A stretch of 64,000 nt of DNA, from the NCBI GenBank assembly GCA_050248795.1, contig JBFWRS010000012.1, positions 1 through 64,000 of the forward strand, read 5' to 3'. Below, piece after piece: positions 11,262 through 19,047 of this stretch (within the stretch, counting starts at the first letter, position 1; each line of letters begins with the position of its first letter). This DNA is from CAZTDU01 sp050248795. Its GTDB lineage: Bacteria > Pseudomonadota > Gammaproteobacteria > Burkholderiales > SG8-39. Below the pieces are notes generated by a model. That model saw only the letters and a list, made by a program, of their open reading frames with translations, did no database searches and was not told where the DNA came from. The position numbers and the translations under genes are program-made.

Positions 11262-12986
11262 CTACCCCACTTGCTCCCGACGCGAGTCGATAAGCTTGTG
11301 TGCTACCAAGCCCGACTCGACTTTCTCCAGCACGAGACCTAGCAGCTTCGGCTTGAGGTAGAACACCCAGCCGAGCTTCAGCAGCAAGCCGCGCCCGCCG
11401 CTGACGAAGGAATCATAGATTGCATCCAACCGCGCGCCGATGCCCTCGCAGTAGTCCCGAGGATCGACCACCCCGTGCGGCCACGGAACCCCTTGCTGCG
11501 GATTCGCATCCGGGTGCACTGCCGGCACCAGCGGGATGATCGGCAGCTCGGCCTCGTCGGTCTTGGGGTTCCTAACGCGATAGCGCGCGCGCATCGGCTC
11601 GTTGTCTCCCCACGAATCGAATAGCGGGTTCACCTCCAGAAGGGTGAAATGTCGCTGCAGGAAGCGCTGGCAGTTGCGCCTGCCGAGGAAGAAATCGTGC
11701 TCGCGAAAGTGCTGCGACAGAAAGCCTCCAAAACCGCCAAGACTGCCGCAGGCGATCGCATTGCCGCTGGCGCCCGCGTCGGCACCGGGGCGGGAGGGCG
11801 CGATCATGAAGCGCGAGTAAATCGTCTCGCTAGATGCGAGCGCGACGTCCAGTGGGTTGAAACGCGCCTGGTTCTTCAGTGCGCCGAATACGTTGAACAC
11901 GGACCCAGCGAGGTCGAGCTCGGCTACCGTCGCCGGCCCGGGCCGCTCGGCGCCGGCGAAGGGGTCGATCATCAGCACGGCGCGGCGTGCCTTGGCGCCG
12001 TCGCGCTCGTTGCGCGCCGCGATGTCGCCGTTGGCAAGCTCGACACGAGCGAGGTTCAGCGGCTCGTTGTTGATGGTCCCGCCATCGACGCAGACGAAAG
12101 TGTAGTCAGGCTCGGGCTTCGGGTTCACGCCGGGCGTCCAGTGCGGTTCTATCCTCTCGACGCTCGCCGGTTCGTCCGGCCCACCGGGTAGCAGCACGGG
12201 TTCGCCGTCGTAGTCGGCCGTACGCCGCACAAGTTCGCGCGGCGCGAGGCCGACCGGGAACGCACCCGACGCTAGCGCCGCGGTGGCGAAGCGCGGTCCC
12301 CAGATGGGCCACTTCTCAGTGGTGCCTGCGGGATACTCGATCGCGTATTCGTCGTTTTGCATCGGCCTGCCCCAGCGCTCGCCCAGGCCCTTCAGCGCGA
12401 ATCGGATGCATTCACCGTGCCGGATCATGTCCTGCCCGAGCGCCGCGTTGCTGCCCAGCGTATAGTGGAATGGCACGCCGCGAAGATTGGTGAGCGTGAA
12501 GAGGAATCGCATCGGATCGCACAGCCACGGCCGCCTGATCTCAGGCACGCCGGCGCCGTAGTCCATGGCATTGCGCGCGATGTCGAGCAGCACGGTGGAG
12601 TCGAGCAGCGACACCGCGCGCTTGCCGTCTGCGATGTCGCGCGTGCCGAGCAGATGGGAGATGTCGATCTGGTTTACCCAGCTGTCGTAAAGCGGGTTCT
12701 GCCGCCCCTGCGTTTCCCTGTTCCCCGGCGTGACGTGCGGGAATTCGTACTTGATGCAGGCCGCGAGTATCGCGCCCGTGATGCTGCCTGCCGATGCGCC
12801 GGACACGACCTTCAAAGCCACATCATGCTGCGGCGTACCGGCCGGATCGTCCTGCTTGGCGCGCTCCCATGCATCCAGCGCCTCCACGAGGAAGTCGAGC
12901 ACGCCGGCGGAGTATGCGCCCGCGGAGACCGCCCCCGCCATGACCAGGCCGATTTCGAACGGCTCTTTGGTAGTGGAATCTGGCAT
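11262..12986 (-). CDS. patatin-like phospholipase
   Basis: A 574-residue patatin-family lipid acyl hydrolase. The Ser-Asp dyad is visible: nucleophile Ser65 in GASAG (63-67) and Asp301 in DGG (301-303); the glycine-rich oxyanion loop is AGAVSAGAYSAG (about 17-28). The protein is longer than minimal patatins, with an uncharacterised C-terminal third (about 400-574). There is no signal peptide, so it is probably cytoplasmic or membrane-associated. It has a GGAGG ribosome binding site. No nucleotide cyclase of the CBASS type is adjacent, although patatins are common defence effectors. It is first in a run with a membrane protein and a secreted protein. Confidence 0.85.
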   Translation of the reverse strand: MPDSTTKEPFEIGLVMAGAVSAGAYSAGVLDFLVEALDAWERAKQDDPAGTPQHDVALKVVSGASAGSITGAILAACIKYEFPHVTPGNRETQGRQNPLYDSWVNQIDISHLLGTRDIADGKRAVSLLDSTVLLDIARNAMDYGAGVPEIRRPWLCDPMRFLFTLTNLRGVPFHYTLGSNAALGQDMIRHGECIRFALKGLGERWGRPMQNDEYAIEYPAGTTEKWPIWGPRFATAALASGAFPVGLAPRELVRRTADYDGEPVLLPGGPDEPASVERIEPHWTPGVNPKPEPDYTFVCVDGGTINNEPLNLARVELANGDIAARNERDGAKARRAVLMIDPFAGAERPGPATVAELDLAGSVFNVFGALKNQARFNPLDVALASSETIYSRFMIAPSRPGADAGASGNAIACGSLGGFGGFLSQHFREHDFFLGRRNCQRFLQRHFTLLEVNPLFDSWGDNEPMRARYRVRNPKTDEAELPIIPLVPAVHPDANPQQGVPWPHGVVDPRDYCEGIGARLDAIYDSFVSGGRGLLLKLGWVFYLKPKLLGLVLEKVESGLVAHKLIDSRREQVG

Positions 12987-13243
12987 GGCAGCGCCTCCGC
13001 TGGTGGGAACTCCAGCATACGAGCCTGCGCTGAGAGTGACACACAGACTGGTGCGCTAACGCACCAATTTCCGACTCTATGCGCGGCGAGCGGAACAAGG
13101 GCGGGTCAGAATCGAGTGTCAAACAACTGCCACTCCGCTTAACTTGCCCTGTCCCGATTTAGCCCACAGACATACCGTCTTCTCGTTCCGCTCGTTCGAG
13201 GATAGAGTGCCCCAAATCTGGCGTGAATACCGAGGCGTAACTC

Positions 13244-14122
13244 ATGCGATTGTCAGACTATCAACGCCGGGCCGTAAAGACTGATCACACCGGCTCGCAA
13301 CGTGATGATGCAACGCTATTGGCGATTCTCGGAATCGCCGGTGAAGCAGGAACTCTAGCAACTGCGATAAAGAAATTCCGACGCGAAGGGCCTGCATACA
13401 AACTTTACTCCGCAAACGTGGCAGAAGAACTAGGGGATCTTCTTTGGTATATCGCCACTTTAGCCTCAAAGTTCGATCTGAATCTCGATCAAGTAGCCAG
13501 CCGCAACTTAGCGAAGACGCGATCAAGGTGGACAAGCGTAAGGCGAGACGGACGCATCGTTAAACCACTCGACAGCCGCTTCCCGGTAAGAGAGCGCATC
13601 CCACGAAGATTCACCATCAAGTTTCAAGAGGTACAGATCCGGAACCGAACAACGCTGCAAATCACTCGGAACGGCAGGCGGTGCGGCGACAGACTAACCG
13701 ACAATTCCTACTTAAAAGATGGCTATCGATTCCATGACGTATTCCACCTGGCATACGCAGCCGTTCTTGGTTGGTCTCCTGTTACTCGTAAACTGCTGGG
13801 CTGCAAACGCAGAAGCAGGAAGAAGGTTGATGAGATTGAAGATGGTGGCCGCGCGACAGTTATTGAGGAAGGGATCGCGGCATTCGTGTTTGACTATGCG
13901 AGGCGACATGCAATGCTGGAAGGGACAACGCAGATTGACTTTGATGTGCTGAAGGTCGCCAAGAATCTAACCGAACATCTAGAGGTATTTGAGGCCTCAT
14001 GGCGAGATTGGGAAGAAGCAATACTCACAGGATTTCAGGTCTTCCGCATGATCTCGCGCGCACGAGGTGGATACGTAACCGCGGATCTGGACAATCGAAG
14101 GCTTGAGTTCAGGCGGCTTTAA
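13244..14122 (+). CDS. MazG-like nucleotide pyrophosphohydrolase with extra C-terminal domain
   Basis: A 292-residue protein. Residues about 1-95 form a MazG/dUTPase-like all-alpha NTP pyrophosphohydrolase domain: GIAGEAGTL (30-38) and AEELGDLLWYIA (60-71). The second motif ExxD (E62, D65) is intact, but in the first ExxE only E34 remains and position 37 is threonine, so metal binding may be altered. Residues about 120-292 form a second domain with HDVFH (164-168) and EDGGRATVIEEG (199-210), whose histidines and acids could form another metal site; I do not recognise a confirmed function. A GAGG ribosome binding site lies at 13232-13235. It is first of a three-gene, low-GC cassette, 7 bases before the next gene. 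Confidence 0.8.
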   Translation: MRLSDYQRRAVKTDHTGSQRDDATLLAILGIAGEAGTLATAIKKFRREGPAYKLYSANVAEELGDLLWYIATLASKFDLNLDQVASRNLAKTRSRWTSVRRDGRIVKPLDSRFPVRERIPRRFTIKFQEVQIRNRTTLQITRNGRRCGDRLTDNSYLKDGYRFHDVFHLAYAAVLGWSPVTRKLLGCKRRSRKKVDEIEDGGRATVIEEGIAAFVFDYARRHAMLEGTTQIDFDVLKVAKNLTEHLEVFEASWRDWEEAILTGFQVFRMISRARGGYVTADLDNRRLEFRRL

Positions 14123-14129
14123 CAACTAT

Positions 14130-14831
14130 ATGGCGGTCCTATTCTCTGCGACAGACCCCGAGGACGGGTGGCGCCAAGTGTGTACTCACCTCCTAGCGAA
14201 TCACGGCGAGTGCTATGAAGCCATAGTCTCAATTCAGAACCCGCTCACAATTGTCCCCACTTGGCGTACGCGCTTCAATCCAAAGGCAGTCATCGTAGCC
14301 GGAGACTTGATTGCTGACGTAGCAAACACCATTTTTCCACTGAAAACCCGGCAGAACACAACGTCACGCATCGGGCTGTATGCTCGCTACAACGCTGCGT
14401 ATGAACGTCGGAAGCATCGCCATCAAGGAATTTGGGGCACTTACTTCCATCGACTGATCTCATTTGGCGCCTCAAACCTGAACCAACTGGAGCGAGCAAT
14501 CGCATCGATGAGTAGTTGGGAGCACAATCACAAAGCTGTGGTAGTGCTTCATACAAGTTCCGCCGAAACAGACGGCGTTAGGACGCGTGGTGGGCCTTGC
14601 CTTCAATACATTCAATTCAACTGCCCAGACCCCGACAACATCAACTTGCTCGCCGTATATCGGAACCACGATTACTTTAACAAGGCATTCGGCAATTTCA
14701 TTGGACTAGCGCGCCTACTCGATTTTGTAGCTACCGAAACAAACCGCACGCCCGGTAAGCTGACCTGCGTTTCCGCGCACGCCTACTTCGATGTGTCTCG
14801 CGCCAGCATGCAAGCACTTCTTGCGCGCTAA
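14130..14831 (+). CDS. thymidylate synthase-fold protein (TS / pyrimidine hydroxymethylase-like)
   Basis: A 233-residue protein whose C-terminal half aligns by eye with thymidylate synthase. Visible equivalents of TS active-site residues are the nucleophile C157 (GPCLQYIQF), R178 and D181 (VYRNHD, for YQRSxD), N189 (FGN, for PFN) and H217/Y219 (SAHAYF, for GDxHxY). The N-terminal part (AVLFSATDPEDGWRQVC) matches the family start. It is shorter than ThyA and lacks the usual C-terminal closing residues, so it may use another pyrimidine nucleotide or cofactor, or be regulatory. ATG at 14130 was chosen; a TTG at 14103 inside the previous gene is possible. It lies between the MazG-like and UDG-Panacea genes in the same orientation. 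Confidence 0.72.
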   Translation: MAVLFSATDPEDGWRQVCTHLLANHGECYEAIVSIQNPLTIVPTWRTRFNPKAVIVAGDLIADVANTIFPLKTRQNTTSRIGLYARYNAAYERRKHRHQGIWGTYFHRLISFGASNLNQLERAIASMSSWEHNHKAVVVLHTSSAETDGVRTRGGPCLQYIQFNCPDPDNINLLAVYRNHDYFNKAFGNFIGLARLLDFVATETNRTPGKLTCVSAHAYFDVSRASMQALLAR

Positions 14832-14835
14832 TGTC

Positions 14836-14839
14836 GGAG
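14836..14839 (+). promoter_or_regulatory. ribosome binding site that decides the start of the UDG-Panacea gene
   Basis: GGAG ends five bases before the GTG at 14845. It supports this start over the in-frame ATG at 14791, which lies inside the preceding gene and adds 18 residues unlike the family. Confidence 0.6.
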
Positions 14840-14844
14840 CCTAC

Positions 14845-15972
14845 GTGAACAAGATCAACACCGAATTCGATCTGCTATGCGAGCGAGTCCACTACTGCAC
14901 ACTCTGCCCGAGAATGGATGGAAGTGCACGAATTCTAAGCCGCGCCGCTGGGCCGCTAACTGCATCATTAATGTTTGTGGGAGAGGCGCCAGGTCGACTC
15001 GGAGCAGATAGCTCTGGCATCCCCTTTCACGGCGATAAGGCAGGGCACAACTTCGAAGAACTGCTCGAATATGCAGGCCTTCGCCGCGGCGACCTATTTG
15101 TCACGAATGCGGTACTTTGCAATCCCAAGGACCAACTCGGAAACAATGCCACCCCAATTGGAAGTGAAGTCCGGAACTGCTCGACTTTTCTGCGGACACA
15201 GATTGAACTTGTTCAACCCAAGATAGTTGTCACTCTTGGATCGACCGCGTTGAACGCCCTAAGGGAGATAGCCGATCATTCGCTTTCGCTGCAACGTGAT
15301 GTTCGTACTGCGTACCGATGGTTCGGTCGCATGATCGTTCCTCTATACCATCCTGGGCAGAGGGCGATGGTGCATCGAAGCATGGCGAATCAGAGGGCGG
15401 ACTATCAGTTTGTCGCCGAACAACTACGTCGAATCAAAAATCCCAGGAAGTCTGGGGCGGGCAAGCCAAAGCTAGACGCAATGGCTGTTGCATCAGCGCT
15501 TATAGAGAAGCTACAGCGCATTTCCTACTTTGCTCTCCATAAGCTCTTTTATTTACTCGAGTACGAATCAACAAGGCGCCTCGGGCGTACGTTGACAAGC
15601 GCGTTCTTCATTCGCCAAAAGGATGGTCCCTACTGCACCGATTTGCACATTCAAAAGCTAAAGAAGGGGATCCCGCGCCTCCAGATTCAGAACAAAGCCG
15701 GCAAGTTGTTGCTAGTCGCCCCCTCGGGATGCTTGTTTTCCTCGTTGGATGACAGAGAAACATTGTCGGAAGAGCTTCTGACTTTGATTCACGAAGTAGC
15801 CGCCAGATATGGGGCGCTCAATGACGCCGAATTGAAGTCACGTGTCTATCTGACAAATCCGATGCGAGAGATTCTTAAGGCAGAAAAAGAGCATCTGCTA
15901 AATCTTATGAATGCCCCGATAGATTTCAATCCCAAAGGCAGCACGAATCGCTCAACGCGGGAAAGTGAATGA
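14845..15972 (+). CDS. Fe-S uracil-DNA glycosylase fused to a DUF4065/Panacea domain
   Basis: A 375-residue two-domain protein. Residues 1-200 are a family 4/5-type uracil-DNA glycosylase with four cluster cysteines (C18, C21, C92, C112), motif A GEAPGRLGADSSGIPFHGD (46-64) and a motif B histidine in YHPG (168-171). Such enzymes excise uracil or modified bases from DNA. Residues about 222-350 resemble DUF4065/Panacea (RISYFALHKLFYLLE, then KDGPYC), a domain known as the antitoxin part of many toxin-antitoxin pairs and as the SocA-type proteolysis adaptor. The fusion in a single chain is notable. A GTG start at 14845 with GGAG upstream was chosen; the longer form would start at 14791. Base composition is far lower in GC than neighbours. 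Confidence 0.82.
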   Translation: MNKINTEFDLLCERVHYCTLCPRMDGSARILSRAAGPLTASLMFVGEAPGRLGADSSGIPFHGDKAGHNFEELLEYAGLRRGDLFVTNAVLCNPKDQLGNNATPIGSEVRNCSTFLRTQIELVQPKIVVTLGSTALNALREIADHSLSLQRDVRTAYRWFGRMIVPLYHPGQRAMVHRSMANQRADYQFVAEQLRRIKNPRKSGAGKPKLDAMAVASALIEKLQRISYFALHKLFYLLEYESTRRLGRTLTSAFFIRQKDGPYCTDLHIQKLKKGIPRLQIQNKAGKLLLVAPSGCLFSSLDDRETLSEELLTLIHEVAARYGALNDAELKSRVYLTNPMREILKAEKEHLLNLMNAPIDFNPKGSTNRSTRESE

Positions 15973-16055
15973 CGGGGTTCTCCCAGTAGCAGACGCAAGG
16001 AAACGTATCACCTGAGCGTGCACTATCTATTCGCAGTGGTAGTTCGTTGCCTTGC

Positions 16056-17159
16056 TCAACACGCCAATACGCCGCATAGGAACGGCAAACTCAAATTCAT
16101 CCTGTAGTCGACATCCGAATGGTCGTCGTCGAACTCCTCGTACCGGTGCCGGATGCCGGCCTCGGTAAGCCGCTGCGACAGGATGCGGGTGCCGTAGTGG
16201 ATGTTGTACTGGTCGCGCCAGCCGCAGTCGATCCAGATGCCGCGCAGCGACTTCAGTGCCACGCGGTGCTTCGCAACCATGTGAATGGGGTCGTGGCGCA
16301 GCCAGTTCTTCCAGCGCGATTCGATCAACTCGCCGGACTCGGCGTTGAAGGGGATGCGGAAACCCAGCGGCGCGCTCGGATCGGGGTCGTAGGTGGCGGC
16401 CATGCAGACATTCATCAGCGCGTGGACATCGCGGCCAGAGAGCTTGTCGGTCTTCCAGATGTGCGCGAGGAAGCGCTTGATGCGGCCGTCGTCCAGGCCC
16501 TGTTCCAGCCCCTTGCGCCGCGCCGCGGCGCGCGCGTCCACGACGCCGGGCTTGCGCCGCGGGCTGCGGTACTTCGCCAGCGCGTTCAGCGTGTTCGGCC
16601 AGTCGCTGCGGTAGACCGCGTCGAAATACGAATCGCCCGAATGGTCGGCAACCGCGCCCCAGACCTGCGGGTACTTCATGCCGTGCACGATCGCGCCGTA
16701 GCCGCCGGAGGACTTGCCGAAGCAGCCGCGGTGGTCGCGGTGCGCGAGGGTGCGGAACTCGCGGTCGACGAAAGGCACGATCTCGCGCGTCAGGTAGTCG
16801 GCGTAATTGCCGATCGCGGAGGAGTTGATGTACTGGTTGCCGCCAAGGGCCGTGAAGCAGTCGGGAAAGACGAGAATCGCGGGGCCCATCTTCTTCTCGT
16901 GCACCAGACGCGCGACGCGCTCGGTCAGGTTCTCGTTGAAGGCCTTCCAGTTGGCGTGCGCGAGGCCGGAGCCGGTATAGCCGGCGAAGTCGTAGAGCAC
17001 CGGGAAGCGCTGCCGCAGGTTCTCGTCGTACTGCGGCGGCAGCCAGACGCCAAGCCTGCGCACATGCGGGTCGCCGAGCGGGTTTCCCCTGAGAACCTTC
17101 GAGACATGCTCGAGGACGACATAGGTACCGGGGCGGGACTGGGGACGTTTGAGCGACAT
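16056..17159 (-). CDS. alpha/beta-hydrolase putative esterase (esterase D-like family)
   Basis: A hydrolase of the putative esterase family (esterase D / enterochelin esterase-like), 367 residues from ATG 17159 (MSLKRPQSRPG). The nucleophile lies in GKSSGGYGA; the acid is probably in WIDCGWRDQ and the histidine in DDDHSD near the C-terminus. ATG at 17168 is an alternative start, and the frame is open to 17261. The last 15 or so codons (16056-16100) are strikingly AT-rich compared with the rest, at the edge of the low-GC cassette. The natural substrate cannot be told. Confidence 0.78.
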   Translation of the reverse strand: MSLKRPQSRPGTYVVLEHVSKVLRGNPLGDPHVRRLGVWLPPQYDENLRQRFPVLYDFAGYTGSGLAHANWKAFNENLTERVARLVHEKKMGPAILVFPDCFTALGGNQYINSSAIGNYADYLTREIVPFVDREFRTLAHRDHRGCFGKSSGGYGAIVHGMKYPQVWGAVADHSGDSYFDAVYRSDWPNTLNALAKYRSPRRKPGVVDARAAARRKGLEQGLDDGRIKRFLAHIWKTDKLSGRDVHALMNVCMAATYDPDPSAPLGFRIPFNAESGELIESRWKNWLRHDPIHMVAKHRVALKSLRGIWIDCGWRDQYNIHYGTRILSQRLTEAGIRHRYEEFDDDHSDVDYRMNLSLPFLCGVLAC

Positions 17160-17250
17160 GCCCGGCATTATCGTGGACAACATCGGCTGCACGCGCGGGA
17201 AAACCGGCTCAGAATGGCGGCTGACCCATCCTTGCCGACGGACCACCGCA

Positions 17251-17709
17251 ATGATCCCCAAGACTCCCGGCTACAGCCTAGAGGAACTCGAGGCGATGGC
17301 ATGCCTCGAAACCGCGCTCGAGCAGCGCGCCTCGCACCTCGCGATCCAGCTCGGCCGCTCGCTCAGGGAAGGCGGCAGTTTCCCGGGCGAGCTGATGCAG
17401 GGTTTCCGCGAGGCGCATGCCGACTGGCAGGCTTCGCGTGCGGTGTCCGAGGTGGCGGCGCGCCGCAATCCTGACTGGCCCTTGCGCCAGCAGGTGGCGG
17501 CCGAACTGCAGCGCGAGCGCATCGAGGCGCAGCACCGCAACTGGACGGCGCAGATCCAGGCCGCTGACCATAGCGGCGACCGCACCGGTGACATGGTGCG
17601 GGTGATCGCGCGCATGGTGGCGGACCTGGCGATGTACGTGGACCACGCCGCCCCTCCCGAGGCCGACGTCGACGCGCGCGTCGCGCTGCTGCAGCCGAAG
17701 CCGAAGTAG
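17251..17709 (+). CDS. hypothetical helical protein
   Basis: A 152-residue soluble, charged, mostly helical protein that I do not recognise. It starts MIPKTPGYSLEELEAMACLE; the ATG at 17251 was preferred although the frame is open to 17149, inside the divergent esterase gene. It is transcribed divergently from the esterase and converges with the SIMPL gene 16 bases away. Codon use is normal for the core genome, so it is probably a resident gene. Confidence 0.55.
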   Translation: MIPKTPGYSLEELEAMACLETALEQRASHLAIQLGRSLREGGSFPGELMQGFREAHADWQASRAVSEVAARRNPDWPLRQQVAAELQRERIEAQHRNWTAQIQAADHSGDRTGDMVRVIARMVADLAMYVDHAAPPEADVDARVALLQPKPK

Positions 17710-17725
17710 TGCCGCCCGCGCCCGG

Positions 17726-18415
17726 CTATTCGACCTCGACCGTGCCGCTGGCGACGACGTTCACCACGCTGGTGCCGGCCTCGAACACCGGCGCCGCCAC
17801 CTCCGCCGCTTGCAGCGACATTGCGCGCGCGGCCATCGGCCGCGGCGAGGGCTGCGTGCCGCCGGTGGCAAGCGCGATGCGCCGGATCCTGTAGCTGCGA
17901 CCGCCGATCGCCTTCGCGGCAATGTCGGCGCGCGCCTTGAACGCCGCCACCGCTTCGTCGATCAGCTCGTCCTCCACCTTGCGGCGCAGCTCGGGCGATA
18001 CCGAGAACGACACGCCGCCCAGCTGCATCGTCGCCTGCAGCGTGCCGATCAGCGCGGCCATCGCGCGGTTGTCCCTCGATTCCAGCCGAATCTCGCTGCG
18101 GCCGCGCCAGCCGGTGAGCTTGCCCGCGCGGTCGTTCACCGGATAGGTGTGGTTGGCGCCGCTCCGCGCCTTCACCGCCGCCACCTCGCCGGCGGCTTTC
18201 AGCGCCGCGGCGCTGATGCGGTTCAACTGGTCCGCCACGCGCGCTGCCGACGGATCCGAAACCTCGGCGTACAGGCTCGCGTGCATGAGGTCGTTCTGCA
18301 CTTCGCGCGAGGCTTCGGCCTGCAATTCCACCTGGTTGTAGCGCGCCGCTTCCACCGCTTGCGCCTGTACCTGCGCCGCCAGCAGCGCGCAGGCAAGCGC
18401 GAACCCGGCGCGCAT
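17726..18415 (-). CDS. SIMPL domain (DUF541) periplasmic protein
   Basis: A 229-residue exported protein with signal peptide MRAGFALACALLAAQVQAQA and a SIMPL/DUF541 domain over most of the mature chain (EAARYNQVELQAEASREVQN, NRAMAALIGTLQATMQ, AKAIGGRSYRIRRI). The family is periplasmic or surface-associated and linked to envelope or oxidative stress in other bacteria; its biochemical role is unclear. The start ATG shares its A with the stop of the preceding gene (TGATG), so they are translationally coupled at the end of the yhdP-led run. Confidence 0.8.
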   Translation of the reverse strand: MRAGFALACALLAAQVQAQAVEAARYNQVELQAEASREVQNDLMHASLYAEVSDPSAARVADQLNRISAAALKAAGEVAAVKARSGANHTYPVNDRAGKLTGWRGRSEIRLESRDNRAMAALIGTLQATMQLGGVSFSVSPELRRKVEDELIDEAVAAFKARADIAAKAIGGRSYRIRRIALATGGTQPSPRPMAARAMSLQAAEVAAPVFEAGTSVVNVVASGTVEVE

Positions 18416-19038
18416 CAGGCCGGCCACGTACGCCTGCCCTCGAAGGGTGAGCCGGGCGCGTGCTTCGCGCCGGCGGGAAACGCCGCCGCTTCGCCGCGCA
18501 GCGCATCTTCGCTCGCGTACTCCTCGAGCAGCGCGTACTTGCCGGGTCCGAGCACCGCGAGCATCAGCCGCGCGCCCAGCGCGCCCGGCGACGCCGCGAG
18601 TTGCGCCATGCGCTGCTGCGCCACCCATGCGCAGGCGGCGTCTTCGGCCGCGGCATCGGCAAGCGAAAAGTGCGCGTAGCGCACGCAAGGGCCGGTGCAG
18701 ATCCCCGGCGTGCGCGATGCGGCCTCGCGCCCCGCGACGCGCAGCACCTCGGTGAACACGACGGAGGTCGCGTCCGCGCGCAGGCCCATCATCTCGCGCG
18801 TCTGCGCATCCTGGCGCGCCTTCAACTGGCCGGGGCTGGGCGCGAGGAACGCACCCGCATCGAGCGCGCCGAAGAGCGCCAGGTGCCGGTCGCCGGCGAG
18901 GCTGCGGTAGTACGCCGCCCAGGCGTAGCCCGGCCGCGCCAGCTTTTCCGGAATATGCACGCCGTAGTACCAGTCGAGATACTCGGGCTTGCGCGCGGGA
19001 TCGGCGTTGTAGGAAAGCGCCCAGAATGATCTGTCCAT
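18415..19038 (-). CDS. hypothetical protein, possible EthD/Dabb-like ferredoxin fold
   Basis: A 207-residue soluble protein without a confident family. Two halves (FWALSYNADPARKPEYLDWY and VRYAHFSLADAAAE onward) each look like a dimeric alpha/beta-barrel (EthD or Dabb) unit, and the segment DWYYGVHIPEKLARPGY resembles EthD-type sequences. Such domains bind small aromatic or haem-like ligands or break down organics; that is inference. It starts 9 bases after the ThDP enzyme gene and overlaps the SIMPL gene by one base. Confidence 0.55.
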   Translation of the reverse strand: MDRSFWALSYNADPARKPEYLDWYYGVHIPEKLARPGYAWAAYYRSLAGDRHLALFGALDAGAFLAPSPGQLKARQDAQTREMMGLRADATSVVFTEVLRVAGREAASRTPGICTGPCVRYAHFSLADAAAEDAACAWVAQQRMAQLAASPGALGARLMLAVLGPGKYALLEEYASEDALRGEAAAFPAGAKHAPGSPFEGRRTWPA

Positions 19039-19047
19039 GTGGCGGCC

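Noticed and set aside
11262..12986. CBASS-type defence system based on the patatin
   Set aside because: No CD-NTase (cyclic nucleotide synthase) or accessory Cap gene is near; the cNMP-binding protein at 1424 is unrelated and about 9 kb away.
14791..14844. ATG 14791 as start of the UDG-Panacea gene
   Set aside because: It lies inside the TS-like gene and adds residues unlike UDG; GTG 14845 has a good GGAG.
9780..16100. Direct repeats as attachment sites of the island
   Set aside because: Only a weak 10-base near-match (TCAACgCGCC / TCAACaCGCC) was seen, well within chance.
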